From an uncultured Pseudomonadota bacterium (GTDB lineage Bacteria; Pseudomonadota; Alphaproteobacteria; RF32; CAG-239): a stretch of 47,584 bases of DNA. The stretch is from the NCBI GenBank assembly GCA_949292375.1, contig CASEZG010000007.1:1-47584 (forward strand), read 5' to 3'. Made by a program: the position numbers and the translations under genes. The notes below the pieces were generated by a model that saw only the letters and a program-made list of their open reading frames with translations, was not told where the DNA came from and searched no databases. This document shows positions 7,991 to 15,697 of this stretch, piece after piece; positions within the stretch are counted from its first letter, which is position 1; each line of letters begins with the position of its first letter.

Positions 7991-9503
7991 CTGGCTGGCA
8001 ACACATAAAAAAAGCCTATGCTTTGCTATAGGCGCAATAAGCGTCTTAGCTTTGCCGCCATATTATGTTTTTCCACTGCTTTTCATAAGCATCAGCTATC
8101 TCTTATTTTCCATATCCAAAGCAGATTCAGCCAAAAAAGCTTTTGCTTATGGATATTGGTTTGGCTTTGGTTGGTTTGCTTTTGGGCTTTCATGGATAGG
8201 AAATGCACTATTAATAGATGCTGCTGCTCTAGGCTGGCTATATCCGATAACCTTATTTGCTTCAGGAGCTTTTTTCGGTCTATTTATCGGCATTCCAGCA
8301 GCTCTTACACATTACTTCAAAAAAGCCTACGCCCAATGGCTGGCATTTGCCGCATTGTGGGTTATTTTTGAATGGATACGCAGTTTTATCCTCACTGGTT
8401 TCCCCTGGAATTTGATGGGCTCGGTTTTATCCTTTAGCCCTCTACTTTTACAAAGCGTCTCTATCTTTGGCACCTATGGGCTCTCTTTGTTGGTTTTGCT
8501 TGGATGTTCAGCCCCTGCCCTGTTTTTCATATACCGCAATAAAAAATCCATTTATATCTGCACAACAACAATTATCAGTATTTGCGCCTTCATATATATT
8601 TTAGGGCAACAACGAACAAAGAGTATACCGGAAAAAACTTCTGATATAACAATCAGACTTGTTCAGCCTAGTATCCCTCAAACAATGAAATGGGATAAAG
8701 CTTCGCTTGAAAACAATTTTCTGGAATATATACGCTTAAGTAAATCCCAACCCTTAGATAACATAGATTTTGTTATCTGGGGAGAAACGGCCACACCTTA
8801 CCCGTTAGACATAGAAACACAATATCGGGAATTAATAACCGAAGCCATCCCGCCGAAAGGATACCTGATTACGGGATTAGTTAGATACGAATTTGAAAAT
8901 TCATACAACTACCACCCGCTAAACTCAATGTTTATTCTAAATAAGCAAGGAGAAATTATCGATTTCTATGATAAAAGCCATCTGGTTCCTTTTGGCGAAT
9001 ATATTCCACTGCGCCGCTTCTTGCCGGACTGGATACGTCCCGTAACTCAAACAATATCCGACTTTAAGCCAGGCAAACCTCACAAACTTTTTCATCTAAA
9101 AAACTATCCAACATTTGGAGCTCTAATCTGCTATGAAATTATCTTTCCCGCACAAATTATCGACCGTTCAAACAAGCCGCAATTTTTAGTAAATCTTACC
9201 AATGATGGTTGGTACGGTGACAGCGCCGGTCCGCACCAACATCTAGTCAGCACCCAACTACGAGCGATAGAAGAAGGCATAACCATTATTCGTGTTGCCA
9301 ACACAGGCATAAGCACGGTCATATCACCTTTCGGAAAATTCTCCCCTAAGCTGCAACTAAATCAAAAAGGTATTCTTGATGTCTCCCTGCCCCAAAAGCT
9401 TTCAACCGACACGCTCTATGGCAAATATGGCAACCTGATTCCGCTTACATTATGCTTTTTGAATATATTAATAGCCTTTATTATCTATCAAAAGAAATCC
9501 TAA
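7983..9503 (+). CDS. lnt: Apolipoprotein N-acyltransferase
   Basis: Lnt transfers an acyl chain from phospholipid to the N-terminal cysteine of apolipoproteins at the periplasmic face of the inner membrane. The first about 215 residues form the membrane domain with about seven hydrophobic segments. A nitrilase-fold domain follows with the catalytic triad E268 (WGETATP), K331 (YDKSHLVPFGEY) and C383 (LICYEIIFP), matching E. coli E267/K335/C387. From the ATG at 7983 it has 506 residues. A longer reading from 7947 lies inside corC and is less likely. It overlaps corC by 8 bases and closes the miaB-phoH-ybeY-corC-lnt run. Confidence 0.96.
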   Translation: MLNWLATHKKSLCFAIGAISVLALPPYYVFPLLFISISYLLFSISKADSAKKAFAYGYWFGFGWFAFGLSWIGNALLIDAAALGWLYPITLFASGAFFGLFIGIPAALTHYFKKAYAQWLAFAALWVIFEWIRSFILTGFPWNLMGSVLSFSPLLLQSVSIFGTYGLSLLVLLGCSAPALFFIYRNKKSIYICTTTIISICAFIYILGQQRTKSIPEKTSDITIRLVQPSIPQTMKWDKASLENNFLEYIRLSKSQPLDNIDFVIWGETATPYPLDIETQYRELITEAIPPKGYLITGLVRYEFENSYNYHPLNSMFILNKQGEIIDFYDKSHLVPFGEYIPLRRFLPDWIRPVTQTISDFKPGKPHKLFHLKNYPTFGALICYEIIFPAQIIDRSNKPQFLVNLTNDGWYGDSAGPHQHLVSTQLRAIEEGITIIRVANTGISTVISPFGKFSPKLQLNQKGILDVSLPQKLSTDTLYGKYGNLIPLTLCFLNILIAFIIYQKKS

Positions 9504-9579
9504 CTTCTTGAAAATTAAGGCTTTGGAAGCGTTTTAAAAAATATACCTTCAGAATATAAAATATTATATAAAAAATCAG

Positions 9580-9608
9580 TTGACGAAAACCCCATTACAG
9601 CCTATTTA
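9580..9608 (+). promoter_or_regulatory. Candidate sigma-70 promoter for the XRE gene
   Basis: TTGACG at 9580-9585 and TATTTA at 9603-9608 are separated by exactly 17 bases. This leaves a leader of about 25-30 bases before the XRE start at 9641, with AAGGA 9 bases upstream of the ATG. It lies in the only sizeable gap (9504-9640) of this stretch and would give the regulator its own transcript separate from lnt. Confidence 0.55.
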
Positions 9609-9640
9609 TAGGGTAATAGACTAATTTAAAGGAACGAATA

Positions 9641-10147
9641 ATGAGTGCAGATATTAGCAAAAAATCAAGTCGTGGCAGAACCCCTGACGGAGAACCCAAT
9701 CCGATTGATGTACATGTAGGAAACAGGATTCGCCTACGCCGTACATTGCTCGGGCTGAGTCAAGAAAAGTTGGCGTCTCTGCTTGGTTTAACATTTCAAC
9801 AAGTCCAAAAATATGAACGAGGAATGAACCGTGTTGGTGCTAGCCGCTTGTGGGATATCGGTAAAGTTTTGGAAGTTCCTGTCGGTTTCTTCTATGAAGA
9901 CATGGACAAAGATGTCGCCAACCAAAGTCCGCGTATGTTTTCTTTGCCGGACAGCACACCTTTGGCTCTAGCCGAAGATACGGAAGACATTGACCTAGAC
10001 CCGATGCACAGACAAGAAACCATCGAATTGGTCAAAGCTTACTACAAAATTCCAAATCGTAAGGCTGCAAAATGTATGTTTGACCTGATTATTGCCATGT
10101 CAAAAACAACATACAATAATCATGAAGATGAAGACGAAGAAAAATAA
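9641..10147 (+). CDS. XRE/Cro-family helix-turn-helix regulator
   Basis: A 168-residue protein with a clear HTH_3 domain at about 27-83: NRIRLRRTLLGLSQEKLASL, then FQQVQKYERGMNRVGASRLW and a short helix with VPVGFFYEDM. The HTH is followed by an acidic low-complexity stretch and a C-terminal helix (RQETIELVKAYYKIPNRKAA) that resembles the tail of alphaproteobacterial single-domain regulators of this family. Such a gene commonly lies between lnt and metK in alphaproteobacteria. Its targets are unknown. The C-terminus is very acidic (HEDEDEEK). It has its own candidate promoter and is followed by a terminator. Confidence 0.9.
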   Translation: MSADISKKSSRGRTPDGEPNPIDVHVGNRIRLRRTLLGLSQEKLASLLGLTFQQVQKYERGMNRVGASRLWDIGKVLEVPVGFFYEDMDKDVANQSPRMFSLPDSTPLALAEDTEDIDLDPMHRQETIELVKAYYKIPNRKAAKCMFDLIIAMSKTTYNNHEDEDEEK

Positions 10148-10169
10148 TCTTCTGTATAGATAGTTAAAA

Positions 10170-10196
10170 AAGCTGGCTTTTAGCCGGCTTTTTTTT
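10170..10196 (+). terminator. Rho-independent terminator between the XRE gene and metK
   Basis: An 8-bp stem (AAGCTGGC 10170-10177 with GCCGGCTT 10183-10190, one G-U pair), a 5-base loop and a run of eight T. Only 33 bases separate the T run from the metK ATG, so metK either has a promoter inside or upstream of this hairpin, or depends on read-through. Confidence 0.88.
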
Positions 10197-10229
10197 ATAC
10201 TGCTCTCATAACTTAACACAGAGGATAAA

Positions 10230-11381
10230 ATGAAATATCTCTTTACATCAGAATCTGTTTCCGAAGGCCATCCGGACAAAGTTTGTGACTGCATTTCAGA
10301 CACATTAGTAGACCTTTTTATCGGTAAAGATGCCAATGCGCGCACCGCCATTGAAACTATGGCCACGACAAACCGTGTCATCATTGCAGGAGAAACCAGT
10401 TGCAATGCCTACATCAGCCAAGCTGAAATAGAAGACACAGTTCGAAACGCCATTCAAAAAATAGGCTACGACCAAAAAGGTTTCAGTTGGCACACTGTCA
10501 GCATTGAAAATTTGCTCCACCACCAATCATCAGACATTGCACTTGGTGTTGATAACGACGGGGCTGGCGACCAAGGAATTATGTTTGGTTATGCCAAGAA
10601 AGAAGATGGTTTTGATAGTGATTATATGCCTCTGGCAATTCATTTGGCCAACCGTATTTTAAAAGACTTGAGCGAAGCCAGACACAAAGGCGAAATCAAG
10701 GGCATAGAACCGGATGCAAAAAGTCAAATAACCGTTGAATATGATAACGGCAAACCCATTAGCATCGCCAAAGTTGTTTTATCCACCCAACATTCGGAAA
10801 AACTTTCCCAAAACGATGTTCGTGAAATTGTCGAAAAAATAATAGAAAGAAATCTTCCCCAAGGCTGGATGCCTCAAAGAAAAGATATCTTAGTCAACCC
10901 AACCGGGAGATTTGTTATCGGAGGACCGGACGGAGATACCGGCTTAACCGGTCGAAAAATTATTGTCGACAATTATGGCGGCTATGCACCGCACGGCGGC
11001 GGAGCTTTCTCCGGCAAAGACGCCACCAAAGTAGACCGCTCTGCCGCTTATATTCTCCGCTATCTTGCCAAAAATGTAGTTGCCGCAGGCTTGGCCGAAG
11101 AGTGCCTTTTGCAGTTGTCATACGCCATCGGCGTAGCCGAGCCCCTGTCTTTTTATATCAACTGCAACCAAACAGCCAAAGTAGACGAACAAAAGATTTT
11201 AAAAATTTTAAGAGAAATGGTTGATTTAACCCCCAAAGGAATTATAAAACACCTGGATTTGCAGCGTCCGATTTATGCACCAACGGCTGCTTATGGCCAT
11301 TTTGGACGGGCTCCGCAAAAGAGCGGTTCATTTTCTTGGGAAAAAACAGATTTAAGCAAGGAGTTGGTAAAATGCTTTTAA
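10230..11381 (+). CDS. metK: S-adenosylmethionine synthetase
   Basis: MetK makes S-adenosylmethionine from methionine and ATP, with release of phosphate and pyrophosphate. At 383 residues it has the normal length. The N-terminal ATP site [13 protein letters not shown], the [12 protein letters not shown] central region with [15 protein letters not shown], and the phosphate-binding [18 protein letters not shown] are all intact. The neighbouring trmB is a SAM-dependent methyltransferase whose start lies inside the metK end (10-base overlap), so supply and use of SAM are co-expressed. I looked for a SAM riboswitch in the 82-base gap upstream and saw only the terminator. Confidence 0.97.
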   Translation: MKYLFTSESVSEGHPDKVCDCISDTLVDLFIGKDANARTAIETMATTNRVIIAGETSCNAYISQAEIEDTVRNAIQKIGYDQKGFSWHTVSIENLLHHQSSDIALGVDNDGAGDQGIMFGYAKKEDGFDSDYMPLAIHLANRILKDLSEARHKGEIKGIEPDAKSQITVEYDNGKPISIAKVVLSTQHSEKLSQNDVREIVEKIIERNLPQGWMPQRKDILVNPTGRFVIGGPDGDTGLTGRKIIVDNYGGYAPHGGGAFSGKDATKVDRSAAYILRYLAKNVVAAGLAEECLLQLSYAIGVAEPLSFYINCNQTAKVDEQKILKILREMVDLTPKGIIKHLDLQRPIYAPTAAYGHFGRAPQKSGSFSWEKTDLSKELVKCF

Positions 11382-12097
11382 GTGAAAAACCAAAATTTTT
11401 CGGCCGGCGTAAAGGGCGCATCATCCGCAAAGCAAAAACCACGTTACTGGACGCTTTTTTACCTAAAATCCGCCTAAAAGATGATTGTTCTTTTGATAAA
11501 GAAACCATGTTTGGCAAAAAGGTTGAAAAAGTTTATCTGGAAATAGGCTTTGGCAATGGCGAACATTTAGCCGGACAAGCCAAAAACAATCCCAATATTG
11601 GCTTTATCGGTGCAGAAGTTTTTCAAAATGGTGTTGCCAATTTACTTAGCCTGATAACCGGCATTAAAGAAGGCAGCAATTTGCCTGAAGATATCAATTT
11701 AAGTGCAGACAGAGAAGACAATATCCGCGTTTATGACGATGATATGCGTTTGCTGTTTCCGCGTATCCCTGACGGATTTCTGGATAAAGTTTTTGTTTTA
11801 TTTCCTGACCCTTGGCCCAAAAAACGCCATGCCTCAAGAAGATTCATCAATCCCGACAATCTGAAAGAACTAGCGCGTATTTTGAAAAAAGGCGGAATTT
11901 TAAGAGTTGCCACCGACCATAAGGTATATAAAAGCTGGACATTGCATCAATTACATGATTGTCCTGATTTTCGCTGGACAGCCACCTGCGGCAATGATTG
12001 GAAACATGAGCCTGCTGACTGGGTTGAAACAAAATACCAGCGCAAAGCTATCCGCGAAGGACGAAAACCGGTATTTTTAGATTTTGAAAAAATATAG
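11372..12097 (+). CDS. trmB: tRNA (guanine-N7-)-methyltransferase
   Basis: TrmB methylates G46 in the variable loop of tRNAs. The SAM-binding motif EIGFGNGEH is at residues 57-65, and the diagnostic [15 protein letters not shown] lies near 145-160. A C-terminal [16 protein letters not shown] completes the family pattern. The start at 11372 gives 241 residues and has a good AAGGAG 9 bases upstream; it overlaps the metK stop by 10 bases. A longer reading from 11336 lies within metK. The N-terminal 30 residues are unusually basic ([12 protein letters not shown]), as in many alphaproteobacterial TrmB proteins, and may help bind tRNA. Confidence 0.95.
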   Translation: MLLSEKPKFFGRRKGRIIRKAKTTLLDAFLPKIRLKDDCSFDKETMFGKKVEKVYLEIGFGNGEHLAGQAKNNPNIGFIGAEVFQNGVANLLSLITGIKEGSNLPEDINLSADREDNIRVYDDDMRLLFPRIPDGFLDKVFVLFPDPWPKKRHASRRFINPDNLKELARILKKGGILRVATDHKVYKSWTLHQLHDCPDFRWTATCGNDWKHEPADWVETKYQRKAIREGRKPVFLDFEKI

Positions 12098-12099
12098 AA

Positions 12100-12137
12100 A
12101 AAAGCTCTGAAAGGCAGAAAACTTTCAGAGCTTTTTT
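12100..12137. terminator. Bidirectional terminator between trmB and the zinc-ribbon gene
   Basis: A perfect 14-bp stem (AAAAGCTCTGAAAG at 12100-12113 with its complement at 12122-12135), an 8-base loop, then TTTTTT on the plus strand. A-runs on the other side give a U tract for the minus strand as well. It serves the convergent trmB and the gene ending at 12166. Confidence 0.9.
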
Positions 12138-12165
12138 ATTACAACAAACTAAAATTTGTTTAAGT

Positions 12166-12363
12166 TCATTCTTGGTCTTTGTCCGGCAAATGTGTTTCAC
12201 CCGTACCATGGAAACCGTAAGAATAACCGCATTCATAACATCTTCCACCGGCAGCTTCTTCTGAAAACTCATGAGAACCACACATTGGACAAGTATGACC
12301 TTCGTAAACATGCTTTTTGTTAACAGATACGCTTTGTGTACCTTTCTTAGTTTGCTTTTCCAT
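12166..12363 (-). CDS. Small zinc-ribbon protein, 65 residues
   Basis: A small cytosolic protein with two CxxC knuckles, C25-C28 (TCPMCGSHEF) and C42-C45 (CYECGYSYG), in the arrangement of a rubredoxin-like or zinc-ribbon fold. The N-terminus is basic (MEKQTKKGTQSVSVNKKH) and the tail is acidic. The role is unknown; RNA or ribosome association would fit such small ribbons but nothing shows it. The leader (TTCTAAATTTTAAATCTT before the ATG) is AT-rich and lacks a recognisable Shine-Dalgarno sequence, in contrast to the housekeeping genes nearby. Confidence 0.72.
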   Translation of the reverse strand: MEKQTKKGTQSVSVNKKHVYEGHTCPMCGSHEFSEEAAGGRCYECGYSYGFHGTGETHLPDKDQE

Positions 12364-12631
12364 AAGATTTAAAATTTAGAATTATAAAAAACTAATAGAT
12401 AAAAAACTCAGTTGTGAGCTATACGCCTTTTGCCCACATCTGTCAACCGTAAACAACTAAAATTTTCTGCCATAAAATCTGTATTAGCAGCCCATTATAT
12501 AAAGTTTGTAAAACCTCGGAGAATGAGGCATATAGTAAGAAATAAAGGCAAAAGTACCGCAGCGTACATAAACGTACGTGAGTACACTTTTGTCTTAAAA
12601 TTTCTGTACTAGATGACCATTATACGAGTTT
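12364..12631. other. Intergenic stretch with imperfect direct repeats and a GTAC-rich hairpin
   Basis: No gene is visible here. Two related copies of a roughly 32-base sequence (12479-12511 and 12604-12635; both contain CTGTA.TAG and CCATTATA, then GTTT and TAA) flank a segment with a hairpin at 12547-12594. The hairpin has an outer stem CAAAAGT/ACTTTTG, an inner stem GCGTAC/GTACGT and six-base internal loops on both sides. GTAC occurs four times in the hairpin and again in the right repeat. A second small hairpin, CCTC/GAGG, lies near 12515-12528. Confidence 0.55.
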
Positions 12632-13114
12632 TTAATAAGAGGGGTAAGTCGTAATCGTAGGCTGTATATTAGGCTCTTCTATGATATTGACATCCGAGGT
12701 AGGATAAGACTGAACATCATATATGCGCCCACCGGATTCATATAGGGTATTTTGAATCTGCTGATTAACAGCTTGGGGCGATTCTTGCGGACTTATTTGC
12801 GGATTCTGCGGCAAGGATTCGGAAACAACATTGCTTGGCGCCATTTGTGATGGCATAGATACATTGATTGTACTCAAATTATTTGCCGAGGATTCATCAG
12901 TCATATCTGATGATGCGCTATCCAAAGCGGACTGAAAACCATCGCCGACAATCGGCTGCCCCATAATATTTCCCTCTTCCGGAGTCAACTGAACCGTTGC
13001 ATTGTCATACACTCCGGGAGCGGTCTCTGAAGCTCCGTATATAACCGTATCATTGTCATTTGCTGTTGCAGAAAAAGCATATAAAAGATTAATCAAAAAG
13101 ATAATTTTTCTCAT
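12632..13114 (-). CDS. Secreted Q/S/P-rich protein of unknown function
   Basis: This 160-residue protein starts with a Sec signal peptide (MRKIIFLINLLYAFSATA, cleavage probably before Asn-Asp). The mature part is low-complexity, rich in Ser, Gln, Pro and Asn (SESLPQNPQISPQESPQAVN), and lacks Cys. It ends in YPSY with several Pro/Tyr/Thr pairs. I chose the ATG at 13114, where GGGAG lies 9 bases upstream; an upstream ATG at 13129 adds MGAFV before the signal peptide. The SD lies inside the long hairpin at 13120-13164. A periplasmic or surface role is likely but not identifiable. Confidence 0.68.
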   Translation of the reverse strand: MRKIIFLINLLYAFSATANDNDTVIYGASETAPGVYDNATVQLTPEEGNIMGQPIVGDGFQSALDSASSDMTDESSANNLSTINVSMPSQMAPSNVVSESLPQNPQISPQESPQAVNQQIQNTLYESGGRIYDVQSYPTSDVNIIEEPNIQPTITTYPSY

Positions 13115-13119
13115 AACAA

Positions 13120-13164
13120 AAGCTCCCATTTTTTAGAAATACATATCTAAAGAAATAGGAGCTT
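13120..13164 (-). promoter_or_regulatory. Long leader hairpin sequestering the ribosome-binding site
   Basis: On the minus strand, AAGCTCC (complement of 13158-13164) pairs with GGAGCTT (complement of 13120-13126), and the stem continues through four A-T pairs and TTTAGA/TCTAAA around an 8-base loop. This makes about 17 base pairs with one mismatch and one bulge. The 3' arm contains the GGGAG that serves the secreted-protein gene at 13114, followed by TTTTGTT. It can be read as the terminator of the ackA gene ending at 13189 or as a translational switch. Confidence 0.6.
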
Positions 13165-13188
13165 AAAATCAAAATCCAAGAGGGAAAA

Positions 13189-14403
13189 TTAAGATGCTTT
13201 CTCCATCAAGACAACATTATCATGAAGCAAAGCATACGTATCTTCCGCAATCATCAATTCTTCATTCGTCGGAACAACCAAAACTTTAACCTTAGATGAA
13301 GGTGTTGTAATTTCTGTTGCCTGACCACGAATATGGTTTGCTTCTTCATTCAGTTCAATTCCCAAAAACTTCAAACGTTCACAAACTTTTTTGCGAATAA
13401 AGGAAGAATTTTCACCGATTCCTGCCGTAAAGATAATGGCATCCACCCCGCCAAGCACAGCCATATATGCACCGATGTATTTGATTAAGGCATGAACATA
13501 AACATCAACCGCGGTTATAGCATCCTGATTTCCTTCCAAATATTGTTCCTCAATATCGCGCAAATCCGTATATCCGCGTGTCAAACCATACCAACCGCTT
13601 TCCTTATTAAGCATGGCATTAACTTCATCAGCGGTTTTGTTTTGTGTTTTCATAATATGCAACGGAATATAGGGGTCAATATCACCGCAACGCGTTCCCA
13701 TAATCATTCCTGCCATCGGCGTAAAACCCATAGAAGTATCAACCGACTTTCCATCCTCAATCGCCGTAACCGAAGCTCCGCCGCCTAAATGGCAACTGAT
13801 AAATTTGCCTTTATATCCAAGCATTTTAGCCGCTTCTTCCGCCACATATTTATGTGATGTTCCATGAAACCCATAACGACGGATTTTGTGTTTTTCATAC
13901 TGCTCCAACGGAATAGCATAAAGAAAAGCCTCTTTTTTCATACTCTGATGAAAAGAAGAATCAAAAGTAGCCACTTGCTTAACTTTGGACAAAAGCTCCG
14001 TAATGGCATCAATACCATACAAAAAGGCAGCGCCGTGCAACGGAAGCAAATCGCCGGCTTCACGCGCCTTGTCCAAAACATCTTCATCAATAACAACAGA
14101 CTTATCAAAATATTCTCCGCCATGTCCCATACGATGCCCAACCGCATCAATCTCCTCGACTGACTTAATCGGACCGGAAAGCAACATATTCAAAACTTCC
14201 TTAATTGCTTCAATATGGTTGTGCAGTTGAACATCCTTAACCAATTTTTCATTTTCGCCAACCGACATACTGACGCTTGAACCATTGATACCGATACGTT
14301 CAGCCATACCCTTCGCCAATACTTGATGTTTTTGCCCATCCATCAAAAATAGCTGATATTTTACAGTAGTAGAGCCGGAGTTCAGTACAAGAATCTTCTT
14401 CAT
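13189..14403 (-). CDS. ackA: Acetate/propionate kinase, divergent copy (G93)
   Basis: An ASKHA-fold acyl kinase of 404 residues. Conserved catalytic residues are N8 (VLNSGS), R91 (GHR), D148 (ATFDSSFH), H180 (YGFHGTSH), R238 (GTRCGDIDP) and Glu in PTNEEL. The substrate pocket differs from classical acetate kinase: position 93 is Gly (RMGHGG) where acetate kinases have Val, and the usual HNPAN after H123 reads HGAAF. In the E. coli propionate kinase TdcD position 93 is also small (Ala), so a larger acyl substrate is plausible. It is downstream of the second kinase gene, separated by a terminator, and thus may be expressed at a different level. Confidence 0.92.
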   Translation of the reverse strand: MKKILVLNSGSTTVKYQLFLMDGQKHQVLAKGMAERIGINGSSVSMSVGENEKLVKDVQLHNHIEAIKEVLNMLLSGPIKSVEEIDAVGHRMGHGGEYFDKSVVIDEDVLDKAREAGDLLPLHGAAFLYGIDAITELLSKVKQVATFDSSFHQSMKKEAFLYAIPLEQYEKHKIRRYGFHGTSHKYVAEEAAKMLGYKGKFISCHLGGGASVTAIEDGKSVDTSMGFTPMAGMIMGTRCGDIDPYIPLHIMKTQNKTADEVNAMLNKESGWYGLTRGYTDLRDIEEQYLEGNQDAITAVDVYVHALIKYIGAYMAVLGGVDAIIFTAGIGENSSFIRKKVCERLKFLGIELNEEANHIRGQATEITTPSSKVKVLVVPTNEELMIAEDTYALLHDNVVLMEKAS

Positions 14404-14431
14404 ATATATTTTCCTATGTTGTTACTGAGAT

Positions 14432-14464
14432 AAAAAAACGGGGTGCTATCATAATAGCACCCCG
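14432..14464 (-). terminator. Terminator after the second acyl-kinase gene
   Basis: An 11-bp perfect stem (CGGGGTGCTAT 14439-14449 with its complement 14454-14464), a four-base loop, and seven U on the minus strand (14432-14438). It separates the upstream ackA (stop at 14484) from the downstream ackA (start at 14403). Confidence 0.9.
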
Positions 14465-14483
14465 CCTTTATGCCACAAAAATA

Positions 14484-15665
14484 CTAATTAGTCAAGCTAA
14501 CCGTATCTTGAGCAATTGCCAACTCCTCATTTGTCGGGATAACAAAGGCTCTGACCTTGGAATCCGGCGTGGTAATTTCGGCAAAATCACCACGTTCGTT
14601 ATTCTTTGCTTCATCGACTTTGATACCCAAATAAGCCAAACGCTCCAACACCAGTTTGCGAACAATAGGAGAGTTTTCTCCAACACCTGCCGTAAAGACA
14701 ATGGCATCAACACCGCCCAAAGCCGCGATATAAGCACCGATATATTTAACAATATTGTAAATATAAACCTGCATAGCTTCCAAAACTTTCGGTTCACCGC
14801 GATTATAAGCAGCCTCAAAATCACGAGAGTCGCTATATCCGGTCAAACCATATTTACCGCTTTGTTTGTTAAGCATTTCATTAACTTCATCCGGTGTCAA
14901 ATTCTGTGTCTTCATAATATAAAGCGGAATATAAGGATCAATATCGCCGCAACGCGTATCCATAACGATACCGGCCAGAGGGGTCATACCCATAGAGGTA
15001 TCAATACACTTGCCATCCTTAACCGCCGTAATTGACGCACCGCTGCCAATATGGCATGTAATGATTTTTGATTTTTCGCCGACAATTTCCGCTGCTTTCT
15101 GAGCCACAAATTTATGTGATGTTCCATGCGCCCCATAACGACGAATTTTATAGGTCGTGCGCTGTTTTTCAGGGAGAGCATAAACATAAGCCTCTGCAGG
15201 CATTGTTTGGTGAAAAGCCGTATCAAAAACCACAACTTGCGCAACAGTAGGCAGCTCTTTCATAACGGCACGAATAACCAAAGCAGCCGCCGGATTATGC
15301 AACGGAGCCAAAGTTGAAAGGGATTCAATATCCTCAATAACCTTTTCATCAACAACGACAGCCCCCTTAAAAATAGAACCACCTTGAACGATGCGGTGTC
15401 CGATGGCGGCAATCTCGTTCAAACTACCTATAACACCATCTAACAAAAGCTTCATAACCTCATTCAATGCGGTTTTATGATCCGGCAAATCAACTTTAAC
15501 TTCTTTTTTGTCACCATTGGCATATTTTATACCCACAAAAGAAGCCTCTCGCCCGATACGTTCGGCATTACCTTTGGCAACAACATCATACTTATCGCCA
15601 TCCACATTAAAGAGCTGATATTTCAGCGTAGATGAACCGGAGTTCAAAACAAGTATTTTCTTCAT
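14484..15665 (-). CDS. ackA: Acetate kinase, second copy (A179, Q94)
   Basis: A 393-residue acyl kinase, co-linear with the neighbouring copy without gaps through residue 180. N8, R91, D148 (VVFDTAFHQTMP), H180, R238 and the TNEEL glutamate are kept, and V93 and the HNPA motif follow classical acetate kinases. Two pocket positions are odd: Q94 in GHRIVQGG replaces the usual His, and A179 in YGAHGTSH replaces the usual Phe. The start at 15665 has AAGGA seven bases upstream; the adjacent ATG at 15668 is the alternative. It follows pta by 32 bases and should be its operon partner, converting acetyl phosphate and ADP to acetate and ATP. Confidence 0.94.
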   Translation of the reverse strand: MKKILVLNSGSSTLKYQLFNVDGDKYDVVAKGNAERIGREASFVGIKYANGDKKEVKVDLPDHKTALNEVMKLLLDGVIGSLNEIAAIGHRIVQGGSIFKGAVVVDEKVIEDIESLSTLAPLHNPAAALVIRAVMKELPTVAQVVVFDTAFHQTMPAEAYVYALPEKQRTTYKIRRYGAHGTSHKFVAQKAAEIVGEKSKIITCHIGSGASITAVKDGKCIDTSMGMTPLAGIVMDTRCGDIDPYIPLYIMKTQNLTPDEVNEMLNKQSGKYGLTGYSDSRDFEAAYNRGEPKVLEAMQVYIYNIVKYIGAYIAALGGVDAIVFTAGVGENSPIVRKLVLERLAYLGIKVDEAKNNERGDFAEITTPDSKVRAFVIPTNEELAIAQDTVSLTN

Positions 15666-15697
15666 CATTACGTCCTTATTTTTTAGATTTTTTCAAA

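Noticed and set aside
10148..10229. A SAM riboswitch upstream of metK
   Set aside because: The 82-base gap holds only a plain terminator hairpin; I could not match any SAM-I, SAM-II or SAM/SAH riboswitch core.
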